From Micrococcales bacterium (GTDB lineage: Bacteria; Actinomycetota; Actinomycetes; S36-B12; UBA10799): a stretch of 11,132 nt of DNA. Position 1 is the stretch's first letter. Every line of letters starts with the position of its first letter. Below, in pieces: positions 1-8,357 of this stretch. The stretch covers positions 1-11,132 of the forward strand of contig JADKAV010000035.1 in the NCBI GenBank assembly GCA_016719135.1, given 5' to 3'. The translations under genes were made by a program, and so were the position numbers. The notes below the pieces were generated by a model. That model was given only the letters and a program-made list of their open reading frames with translations. It made no database searches and was not told the DNA's origin.

Positions 1-138
1 GACCTCGGTTGTCGACGAGTGAGCAACGTCATGAGCGTCTCCGGCACCCCAGGGGACGCATCACGCCCGTATCTCAGCCGGGGATTCTGACGATAGGTGA
101 GCGCGCCTCGGCTGCCGCAAAGCGATAGGTGCAGACCG

Positions 139-3100
139 TTATTCGGAGAAGGGCGCGAGACTGCTCACTCCGGCGACGACGAGGGCGTCTACTACGCGCT
201 GCCACTCGGGGAGCAGGCCGGCGTCGTCCGCCTGGGTACGAGTTCTGATCAGCCACGGGGACAGAAGGAAGGTGCTGTTCGCTATTGGGTTGGGGTCCGG
301 GAGCAACAACGCCTCAATCCAGGGCAGCCCGATTCGAACCCGGTCGTCGAGTGCAACGAGCCGAGGAAGCTGACGAGGTGATCGACGCATTCCGGCAGAC
401 CGGTTGCGGCAGGAAGCCACCGTTCGACGCGCCAACACCAACGGGTCCCACCACACGATCGGGTCGTTACGCAGCTCGGCGTACAGGTATCCGACTTCAA
501 TAGCGGCGTTCGGCACGAGCGAAGCCAGCGTGTCGTCCTGCGCCACCCGCCGTCGAACGGCCTGTGACCCGACTCATGCAAGGCGATGACGTGGGGAACT
601 ACTCTCCGGCCATAGCCGGCTCGCCGTCGCAGCGATCTGGGTGCTCCTCTGCCGCGGCCGACAGAGACCGAGGAAGCTCCCGAGCAGCCGGGTGCCTTGG
701 GCGAATGCAGTGATGTGCTTGAAGACCGGGGCATCGTCACCCATGGCAGCAATGGTCAGGAGCGCACGAGCCGCTACTAATGCGTGAGAACCGCGACCGT
801 CCGGCGTCCTCCTCCATACGAGAAGGAGTGCAGCGAGGACGACCACGTCGAGCAGCTTTCGTTTCCGCACCGAGAGCAGGCTCCGGCCATCGACGCTGGC
901 GCAAATGCCCGAATCGCTGGGTCAAGGCGCAGAGGATTGATCTTGTGGTCAGCAGTATCGGCGAGCGTTTGCTCCACGGGATCCGCGAGATGGCCAAGTG
1001 TGACGCTGGGACTTGTCATTCCAATCGCCGAGTACGCTGTCGCGCATCGACTCGATCGCAATGTCGAGAGCGATTTGATGATGGCACTGACCCTGCTCGA
1101 CGCACGGCACGCGCCAGACGATCGAGGCCCCGGCCAGATGCAATCGAACCTCGTGCGGCAGCATTGGCAAAGAGAGCGCCGCCCCCGATGGCACGATCGA
1201 AGGTCGTCGATCCATCGGTGCCATCGACTTCTACACGCACTGCCTCGGCATGCGGAAGCAGTAGCAACGGTAGGACGCGTGCGGCACTCCGGTTTGCGCC
1301 CTGCTCGAAGTAGGATTCCTCGAATTCAAGTTGCTGTGGCGATCCTTCAGCGACCTGAAGCACCGTGTCCGCAGCGAACCCCAAGAGCTCGTTTGGCACC
1401 TCCACGCTGCGCAATAGTCTCGCCTCCAGCGCCCTCGCGGAGACAGCCGCGGGTACATCCCACGGATCGCTGACCCCGATCGCGGGCGGACACTCAAGCA
1501 GCTCGCGCGCTGTCATGAGATCGACCGCAAGGTCTTTGGCGTCAAACCGATCCGGCTGCCCACGCATAGGCTCGATGCAGTAGCGGCCCGTGAGCCGCAT
1601 AGACGCTTAAGAGCGCTCCAACTCCCTCAGTGTCCGGCCCTGATCGCCTCCATGAATCTCAGCGGGCGGCTCGCTCTCAATTCGCAGCCCATTGTCAGTC
1701 CGCTCTGCCCGATACGTGTCGCGATCCAAAACACTGGCCCACGCCCGTATCGGCAACAGCTGCTGCTCAATGTCGGCGCCGGTGAGGAGCGCCAATGCCT
1801 GAACCTCGTCCTCAGCCGCGGCTCGATCTGGCGACGAGCAGTCGCAACTCAAATTCTCACCCACGCCCTGTAGCTCAGCAGCCCGTTCATCGTCCGAGTT
1901 CAAAACGAGAAACCCCGCTGCCTCGCGAAGCGACCAAGACCGCCGCTCGAATGCAACGATCCTCTCGGATGATGCAGCGAGCATGCTGTTCTCTCGCCAG
2001 CAACGCGGTCGAACTCTCTGAACCACGCAACGGCCTCGACCAGGTACGGATCGAGCAGGCGGTCCGCCTTCTCGATGTGGCGCACAAGCAATCCAACTAC
2101 TAACCCGAGCATCGCCAGGTTCTCGCAACCGTCAAGCAGGATCGGCACGATGTCTGCGAGTGGAATGTCGGCCCTGATGATCTGATCGCATCGCTGCTCT
2201 AGGGCTTGCAAGGCACTCATACACGGGTATGGCCCGACGCCCGTTCCGCGGTACCAGCGCCATACATTCCAGTCGCCGACGTAGCTGCGCTGCGTGCCAC
2301 TGACGCGCAGCTCGGTGCGGTATGCGTCGAGGTTGGGGTCTTTGCCGACTCGACCGGATGGATCGAGGTCCGTCAGCGTGCGAGCACGTACCAAGGCAGC
2401 GTGGTTGTGCATGCGATTCAGGACGACAACACCGTTGCTCAAGTCGGTTCGGAACAACGCCAAGAAGGGCCCGCGATACGCCGCAGAGAGCGGTGCAACG
2501 CCGAGACGCGGTCGACGCCGGATGCCATCCTCACGGGACAAGGAGCCGGCCGTCTCCTCATCGAGGTAGTAGGCCTCCGTCAGCTCGGCAAGAAAACCGC
2601 GGCGGTACCTGCAAGCGCAGTCCTGCGAAAGGTTTTCCACCGCTGGCGCCAGCCGCGATGGAGCGGCCTGCGCCAACCGGCGAAGGATGGTCTCGCCATC
2701 GGAGCTGAGATCCGGCCCCAAGGTCGCGAGCAACTCGACAACAATCTCATCTGTGATTTCTCGCGGAATCTCAGTTCGCTCACGCCGGCGGCGGCCGTAG
2801 CCGATCCCTGTGAACAGTGAGCCGTACGTCTCATTCAACTCTCGACTGTCTTCGACCTCTTCGGGCGTTCGATCCGCTCGTGCCTTCGCTGCAGTCGCAC
2901 GCTGTTCGCCAAGACCAACGTCCGCAGCATCACATGCCGCGACAAGACGGTCGCAAAGGCGTTTTCGAAGTGGATCACCGGCCGGTGTTCCAGCAACGAC
3001 GAGTGCCCTCAGCCAGCCGAGGAGCACGTCCTTGATATGTTCACTGACCACCACGGCGTCTCGTCATCAAGCAGGAGACCAATCAGCGGTCCGACGGCGA

Positions 3101-4929
3101 GGATGCGAACGAGTCCCGATTTGTCGCAGCCGTTGAGAGACAATGCGGCAGAGCCGCTTCAGGCTCCTCGCCCTCCCCGCCGCACAGCTCTGCCCACGCA
3201 TCGGCTAGTACCGGCCCCGGGTCGCCCATAGTCAGCAATGCCCCTCACCGGGCACGTCTCGCCATCTTTCGCCGTGCCCGGCCTGGGCGAGCGCGCCGAA
3301 GGCCGACTGAAACCGGGTGAACCTGCCTACTAGTGGATCTGAGACGGTGGCTGGTGCTCCAAGCGGCTCCTGACACGCGAGGCGCGCCGCCCGAGCGCCC
3401 AGGCACGCCCGCGCCCTCAAGTTTGGCGCCAAGATCGCCGCTGAGCAGCAGACGCGCGACTGCGTACCGGCGGACCCCATCGTGGGCGAATTCGGGGCGG
3501 GACTTGGAAGGGGTCATCCACTGCCCTCCGCAACAGCCCGTCGTGCCGGAGTCCCTCAAGCGCAGTTGGATCGATCGCTTCGACTACACCGAGCGGATCA
3601 CCACCCAACAGGTGGAGGTCCGCGAGTCGCAGCATCGCGGTACTGCGAGCTCCCGGCGTGCCGCGGTCCGATTGTTCGTTTCGGCGAACCAGACCTTCCC
3701 ACACTTGCCTCATCGCATCGGCGTCGCTCAGAGGAATTCCTGAGATGCCGCTGCGAACCAGCAGGTCAATGACCACGGGCCGCCGCAGCAGCGCGCGCGA
3801 GTGCGTTCGCCGCAAGGTTGATAGTCCGTCGAACCCGGCGACAACTTCGTCGACCTGCGAGTCGGTCAGCTCGGCGACCAAGACATCGACGACATCGACG
3901 CCAAACCGAGCGGCGGAGCGCATCACGGACGACTTCCTCTGGTCGGTTGCGCTCACGGCGACGATGCCGACGTCCGCGTCGTGTGCCGCGTCGATGAGGT
4001 AGCGGAGGTGTTCGCCTCTGCCCTCGGCCACCGCGTCGGCACCGTCGATCACGAGCAGTCGTCGTGGCGCGCTCGATTCTGTGAGTAGAGCTGCAAGCGG
4101 GGATCCAAGCATGTTCGCGAACTCGAGAGCGTTGTTCCGGGTAGGTGACGTAGGTTGATGCAGATGACCTGTGCGGCATCGAGGTCCGCGGCAGCAGAAG
4201 CCCCAGTGGAGCCGAGGACAAAGGCGCTCTTGCCGACCCCGAGTCGCCATGCGCGACCACCGCGGTGCCAGTCTGGCCAGGGAGAGCAACCCGGCTGCGA
4301 TTTCGCCGCGATCGATATGCAGGCTGTGTGTGCCGTCGCTCGACGTGATGGTGTCGCTTGTCGACGAGCGCGCTTGCTTGTTGAGGTGGTCGAGCGCCTT
4401 CCAACCCTGCTCATGACGGCGGACGTTCGTGTCGAGCGCCACGTGAGCGTCGCGCCGGAGCAGAGCGAGATCGATGGTGGCGGCTCTCGGCGCGTAATCG
4501 GCCGCCAGAGCGACAAGTCGGTCTCGTAGCCGCGCCGCGCCTTCGAGGTCGCGACCTCGCGCTACTGCTACGAGGGAGTTCAGGCTGTTCGCCCAATCCG
4601 TCTCATCCGGCGATTCGAGTCTTGGCATGAGGACGGTGAGTCGCTAGTGAAGGCTCAGTTTCGTCGTTGCGCGAGGCGCTCACGACAAGATCGTCGACCG
4701 CATGCCCAGGCGCCTGCTGGAATGCGACACTGATAGCGCGGCGCCCATCCCCAAGTTCGCCAGCAGCATCACCGAGGAGGAGGCGTTAGGTAGCCTGCCG
4801 CGACCTTCCGCTCGAAGGTGACCCCCACCGCCGCCTGTGGAGTACGGGCTAACGCCCGGCGGTGGCGACTCGTCGATTGCTTGTGGCAAGTCGCTGGAGA
4901 CGCTCGTCTGGTAGCTCGGGTTCCGTCAT
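139..4929 (-). CDS. Large STAND/NACHT-like ATPase with N-terminal nuclease-like domain (Avs-like defence protein), reading frame broken by many indels
   Basis: This is a single gene of roughly 1,600 codons, recovered only by switching frames. The best start is ATG at 4929-4927, with GAAGGG seven bases upstream. Residues ~1-95 carry a glycine-rich tract, then VTFERKVAAGYL, LGDGRRAISVAFQQAP and AVDDLVV, the E...D pattern of a PD-(D/E)xK-like nuclease. The ATPase core follows: Walker A GDSGVGKS (about 4249-4226, split by a frame slip) and Walker B LLVIDGADA (4058-4033). The longest clean stretch is 3051 to ~2050 and includes EIPREITDEIVVELL and WRWYRGTGVGPYPCM. The last segment has DPIVWWDPLVLA and ends WQRVVDALVVAGVSSLAPFSE-like sequence before TAA at 141-139; nothing continues the coding signal, so I take this as the true C-terminus. 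No membrane segments are seen, so it is probably cytoplasmic. STAND ATPases typically oligomerise on sensing a trigger and activate the N-terminal effector. That role here is inferred from architecture and the neighbouring restriction system. An unrelated NACHT regulator is the alternative. Confidence 0.72.
4033..4249 (-). other. P-loop NTPase core (Walker A to Walker B) of the STAND ATPase
   Basis: Walker A reads VVAHGDSG in one frame and VGKSAFVLG in the next. Adding one G to the G run at about 4238-4241 gives GDSGVGKSAFVLG in a single frame. A typical beta strand, AAQVICINLRHLP, follows (~4180-4145), then a return to the first frame at LEFANMLGSPLAALL. Walker B is RRLLVIDGADAVAEG at about 4064-4020, where hydrophobic residues precede the aspartates. 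Next comes VGIVAVSATDQ, which fits a sensor 1 strand. The Walker A to Walker B spacing of about 60 residues suits STAND/NACHT and AAA-type ATPases. I see no clear GxP motif, so the STAND label rests mainly on overall architecture. Confidence 0.78.
4645..4929 (-). other. N-terminal nuclease-like domain of the STAND ATPase, spread over three frames
   Basis: The obvious reading frame of the ATPase gene starts at 4628, but coding signal continues upstream. Reading leftwards from ATG 4929: MTEPELPDERLQ, then a frame change to GVSPYSTGGGG, another to VTFERKVAAGYL (4822 to ~4787), and another to LLLGDAAGELGDGRRAI, SVAFQQAPGHAVDDLVV and SASRNDETEPS (4776 to ~4645). A glycine tract, then FE, then VAAxYL, then a DD pair in a hydrophobic strand, resembles the effector domain fused to bacterial NACHT/STAND proteins. 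The E of FERK and the D of VDDLVV would be the first two acidic residues of a PD-(D/E)xK site. The third element (Q/E-x-K) is not visible and may lie in a segment that seems to be missing before 4628. The domain assignment is inference by pattern. Confidence 0.5.
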
Positions 4930-4936
4930 CGCCTCA

Positions 4937-4942
4937 CCCTTC
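4937..4942 (-). promoter_or_regulatory. Ribosome binding site deciding the ATPase gene start
   Basis: On the minus strand GAAGGG lies seven bases before ATG at 4929-4927. The next ATG upstream is followed almost at once by an in-frame TAG, so 4929 is the earliest usable start I can support. This site argues against starting at 4628, which has no comparable purine-rich leader and would omit the N-terminal domain. Confidence 0.45.
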
Positions 4943-5521
4943 GTCGGCCTACCTCACCATCGTGTCTCATTGTGGTTGCTTGCCTGTCCTCGTCCCTCCC
5001 GGATACGCACGCCAGCGGGTTCGCTTAGCGGTATCGGGATGCTTGGAGTCTCCCGACAGTCCAACCTGGCGACAGTAGGGACCGATGAAACGCCACCGTG
5101 CGTCCCACAGCGACGGAGATCAGTTCCCAGGGTTCGCGCCCCGACTGGCGAGCGGAGCGCGCGCCCCGCTGAGCGGAATGCATCCACTGATGCCAGTATT
5201 CCTGATCGATCACTTGCCGCACGACTGATGGCGGAATCCGCACTGTTATGAACATGCAGTTCCGGCGCCAGGTTGGGAAATGCACTCGGTATCAGCCCAT
5301 ACTGTGCACCTGATATTGGCCCGCTGGCCGGTACTGGGAGTCGCCGGTTCAGAGTCCCGTTTCAACCGTGAAATTGTTCTGACGCTGGCACTGTCTCCGC
5401 TCCAGAGGCGCGCCCTTTCCGGCGTGAGTACGCCAGCATCGTCCTGAGCACGGAATCACGCGGTTTCGCCCGCCCATAGGGCCGAACTACCCTCGCAGTC
5501 AGCGGTTTCGGGAGGACTACG

Positions 5522-5535
5522 ACCGGCATGCCGGT
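5522..5535. promoter_or_regulatory. Perfect 14-base palindrome upstream of hsdM (possible operator)
   Basis: ACCGGCATGCCGGT reads identically on both strands. It lies about 100 bases upstream of the hsdM GTG, where a regulator of the hsd operon could bind. It also contains the ATG at 5528 that would be a longer but less likely hsdM start. A palindrome of this length can occur by chance in 11 kb of GC-rich DNA, so the operator role is only a suggestion. Confidence 0.25.
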
Positions 5536-5623
5536 GCAACAGCAACCGGATGAAGTGCGTTCGAGCCCTCTCCAGCGATGGGCGTCGAAGACGGAGCGGC
5601 ACATCGACTCCGCAGTACAGGGC

Positions 5624-5630
5624 AGGAGAG
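5624..5630 (+). promoter_or_regulatory. Ribosome binding site deciding the hsdM start
   Basis: AGGAGAG precedes GTG at 5636-5638, with seven bases between AGGAG and the start codon. Protein similarity begins right after this GTG (VITGELKSKIDAVW, the usual HsdM beginning). The in-frame ATG at 5528 would add 36 residues that do not look like HsdM, and its nearest GGAGG is 12 bases away. GTG 5636 is therefore preferred. Confidence 0.75.
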
Positions 5631-5635
5631 CCGTC

Positions 5636-7198
5636 GTGATCACTGGTGAGTTGAAGTCGAAGATCGACGCGGTCTGGAACGACTTCTGGTCGGGCGGCAT
5701 CTCCAACCCCCTGGAGGTGATGGAGCAGCTCACCTACCTGCTGTTCATCAAGGGCCTCGACGAGCGCCAGACGCTGGCTGAAAACAAGGCCAACCGCACC
5801 GGCGAGCCCATCGAGTCGCCGATCTTCCCCGGCGGCGGATACTCGCCCGACGACCTGACCCTGGCCGCCCTATACCAGGACCTCCGCTGGAGCCACTTCA
5901 AGAACCTCGGCGACCCCAAAGAAATGTACGAAGTCGTCGACAAGTACGTCTTCCCGTTCCTCCACGAACGGGCAAAGAACAGCTCCCACGCCCAACACAT
6001 GGCCGGCGCCCGGCTCACCATCCCCACCCCGGCGCTCCTCAAGAAGGCCGTCGATGGGCTCGATGCGATCCCGATGGGCGACCAGGACACCAAGGGCGAC
6101 GTGTACGAGTACATGCTGTCCAAGATCGCCACGTCCGGGCAGAACGGCCAGTTCCGCACGCCCCGCCACATCATCGAGCTGATGGTCGAGATGACCGACC
6201 CCCAACCGGGCGACACCATCTGCGACCCGGCGAGTGGCACCTGCGGGTTCCTCGTCGCCGCCGCCGAACACGTCCGCACCGAGCACCCGGGCACGCTCAC
6301 CGACCCGAAGCCGTCAAAGCACTTCCACGACGAGATGTTCAACGGCTTCGACTTCGACAACACCATGCTGCGCATCGGGAGCATGAACATGCTGCTGCAC
6401 GGCGTCCAGAGCCCCAACATCACGTACCAGGACTCCCTGGCCGAGGAACACGCCGGCGACAGCGAGGCCTACACCCTCATCCTGGCCAACCCGCCGTTCG
6501 CCGGGTCACTCGACTACGAGAGCACCGCCAAAGACCTCCTGCAGGTCGTGAAGACCAAGAAGACCGAGCTGCTGTTTCTGGCCCTGTTCATCCGCCTGCT
6601 CAAGCCCGGCGGCCGGGCGGCGGTGATCGTGCCCGACGGCGTGCTGTTCGGCAGCAGCAACGCGCACAAAGAACTGCGCCGCATGCTCGTGGAGGACCAG
6701 AAACTCGACGGCATCGTGTCGCTGCCCTCCGGCGTGTTCAAACCCTACGCCGGGGTTTCAACCGCCATCTTGTTATTCACCAAAACCAACTCGGGCGGAA
6801 CCGACCACGTCTGGTTCTACGACTCACCGCCGACGGCCGCACCCTGGACGACAAACGCAACCCCCTCCTGCCGGCAGGCAAACTCGGACCCTGCCCCGAA
6901 GAACCCCTGACGGCCGAGGAGCACGCCAAGAACAACCTGCCCGACATCGCCGCCCGCTGGGCAGGCCGCGACACCACCGAACGGGACCGGGCCCGCACCG
7001 ACCAGTCGTTCTGCGTCCCAAGGCGGACATCGCCGCCAACGACTACGACCTCTCCATCAACCGCTACAACCAGATCGTCCACGACGAGATCGAACACTCG
7101 CCCCCGCCAAGATCCTCGCCGAACTCGCCGAACTTGAAACCCAGATCGAGCAGGGGGTCGACGACCTCGGACATGCTGTGAGTCGATCCCAGGTCTAG
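5636..7198 (+). CDS. hsdM: Type I restriction-modification DNA methyltransferase subunit HsdM (three frame slips near the 3' end)
   Basis: HsdM transfers a methyl group from S-adenosylmethionine to N6 of adenine in the sequence chosen by HsdS, working as an M2S complex that protects host DNA. Residues 1-~130 form the HsdM N-terminal helical domain (KSKIDAVWNDFWSGGISNP, then LEVMEQLTYLLFIKGLDE). The SAM-binding motif I DPASGTCGF is at residues ~197-205 (6224-6250), and the catalytic motif IV NPPF is at ~285-288 (6488-6499), the order typical of N6-adenine methylases. The frame is clean from 5636 to about 6824. It then slips at about 6824, 7012 and 7095, each slip needing one added base. The three slips sum to a whole codon, so the final segment (PAKILAELAELETQIEQG) returns to the original frame and ends at TAG 7196-7198. 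The restored length of about 521 residues is normal for HsdM. As written, the original frame stops early at 6910. hsdS starts on an overlapping GTG. Confidence 0.96.
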
Positions 7199-8357
7199 TG
7201 GAGGTCGCACAGCAGACGACCTTCCCAACGGTTCCACTGGCAGTCCATCCTAAGTTCCACTACTTCGAGGGGGCGGCCACCTCCCCATCTACTCCGTAAC
7301 TAAGCACGATGGCTTCGTTCCCAGCCTCGAGTACTTCAAGAAGCAAGTTTTCAGTCGCGACACTTCAACTACCGATTGGTCCAAGCCGGAACGGGCACGC
7401 AACGATCCATCTCGATGAGGGTTCCATCGGTATCGCTCGGAAGACTGGCCTCATCAGCCCCATGTACAGCGGTGTTTTCGACTCAGGCCAACGTGGATGC
7501 TCGATTATTTGCTCAGAGTTCCTGAAAGCCCGGTCGCGCTGTCGAACTACGCGGGCCTGGGCACAGGGCGGGCACCGTCGCAAAGCAGTCTCTTACAAGG
7601 CGTTGTATGCGATCGCGTCCGCTGCCGCCGCTTGACGAGCAGCGGCGGATTGCGGGGATTCTGGATTTGGCGGACGGGTTGCGGGCCAAACGCCGGCAGT
7701 CGATCGCCCTGCTGGACACCCTGACCCAGTCGATCTTCCTCGACATGTTCGGCGATGCCGATCCAGGCTGGACGCGTGGCGTGGTCTTAGATGCTGCCGC
7801 CGACCACAAGGGGTCGATACGCACCGGGCCTTTCGGGCCAGCTGCTCAAGAGCGAGTTCGTTGACGGGGGCGTGCCGGTGCTGGATTGATAACGCCGATG
7901 GTCAGTTTCGGTGGGGGGAGCGTCGGTTCATCACTGACAGCAAGTACCAGGAGCTGAGCCGATACCGCGTCTATCCGGGTGATGTCCTGATCACGATCAT
8001 GGGGACGACGGGCCGCTGCGCGGTAGTCCCGGACGACATCCCTATTGCTATCAACACGAAGCACCTCTGCTGTATCTCACTGAACCCACAGAAGTGCCTT
8101 CCTGAATCCCTTCCTGGCTACTTTCTTCTCTCCCGAGCCTCGCGATTATCTTGGCCGACAGGGAAAAGGGGCGATCGGTCGGCTTGAACATGGGCCTTAT
8201 CAAGGCGATGCCTCTGATCCTGCCGCCGATTGACTTGCAGGCTCGGTTCGCTGCGCGTCTCAACGTTGTTGGGCAAGCTCTGGATGCCGCGATTCGGGCG
8301 TCTGCCGAAGTGGATTCCCTGTTCGCCACTTTGCAAGCGCGGGCGACGGCCGTGTGA
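7198..8357 (+). CDS. hsdS: Type I restriction-modification specificity subunit HsdS, reading frame broken by about nine indels
   Basis: HsdS recognises the bipartite DNA target and docks two HsdM and two HsdR subunits. GTG 7198-7200 overlaps the hsdM TAG (TAGTG), so translational coupling is likely; I see no good ribosome site of its own. Joined across frames, the first target-recognition half reads FPTVPLAVHPKFHYFEG, then LPIYSVTKHDGFVPSLEYFK, NYRLVQAGT, ATIHLDEGSIGIA, DYLLRVPESPVALSNY and HRRKAVSYKAL. The central conserved region is LPPLDEQRRIAGILDLADGL (about 7619-7678), continuing AKRRQSIALLDTLTQSIFLD. The second half has FRWGERRFITDSKYQELSRY and VYPGDVLITIMGTTG, then LNMGLIKAMPLILPPIDLQ and a second coiled coil ending FATLQARATAV. 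The two halves plus two conserved helices are the standard HsdS plan. The TGA at 8355-8357 overlaps the hsdR GTG. The last few residues do not look like a usual HsdS tail and may be a deletion junction. The target sequence cannot be predicted by eye. Confidence 0.9.

Larger units (their letters stand above)
4930..5635. other. Divergent intergenic region between the ATPase gene and hsdM
   Basis: About 700 bases separate the two divergent starts. Reading frames here are short and have poor amino-acid composition, and none joins into a recognisable family even with frame switching. The region must carry outward promoters for both the minus-strand ATPase gene and the plus-strand hsd operon, but I cannot pick a confident -35/-10 pair. 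It contains a perfect 14-base palindrome at 5522-5535 and a small TTTCA-ACCG-TGAAA inverted repeat at 5360-5373. No tRNA, repeat array or insertion-sequence end was found. Confidence 0.6.

Noticed and set aside
91..131. Nine-base direct repeat CGATAGGTG at 91-99 and 123-131
   Set aside because: It is too short and occurs only twice. No array, insertion-sequence target duplication or hairpin is associated with it.
5034..5056. Six-base inverted repeat TCGGGA...TCCCGA considered as a terminator
   Set aside because: The loop is 11 bases, no T tract follows, and it does not lie at the end of any gene.
5085..5228. Plus-strand ORF of 47 codons (MKRHRASHSDGDQF...) in the intergenic region
   Set aside because: It has only a weak upstream purine stretch and no recognisable family. 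It lies in a region where all frames are poor, so it could be chance.
5025..5285. Minus-strand ORF of 86 codons in the intergenic region, with a W/H-rich stretch
   Set aside because: There is no clear ribosome site and no motif, and the composition resembles a non-coding frame. A transposase remnant was considered, but no catalytic residues or terminal repeats were found.
5325..5365. Sequence GTCGCCGGTTCAGAGTCCCG resembling the T-loop and 3' half of a tRNA
   Set aside because: The arms around TTCAGAG do not pair, and no anticodon stem or acceptor partner is found upstream. At most it is a chance resemblance.
5734..6423. Long minus-strand open frame of 229 codons opposite hsdM
   Set aside because: It is antisense to clearly conserved HsdM motifs (DPASGTCGF, NPPF). 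Long antisense frames are common in GC-rich genes.
6824..7100. Programmed ribosomal frameshifting as an explanation of the broken frames
   Set aside because: No slippery heptamers with downstream stems were seen, and the large number of slips in every gene is not compatible with programmed shifts.
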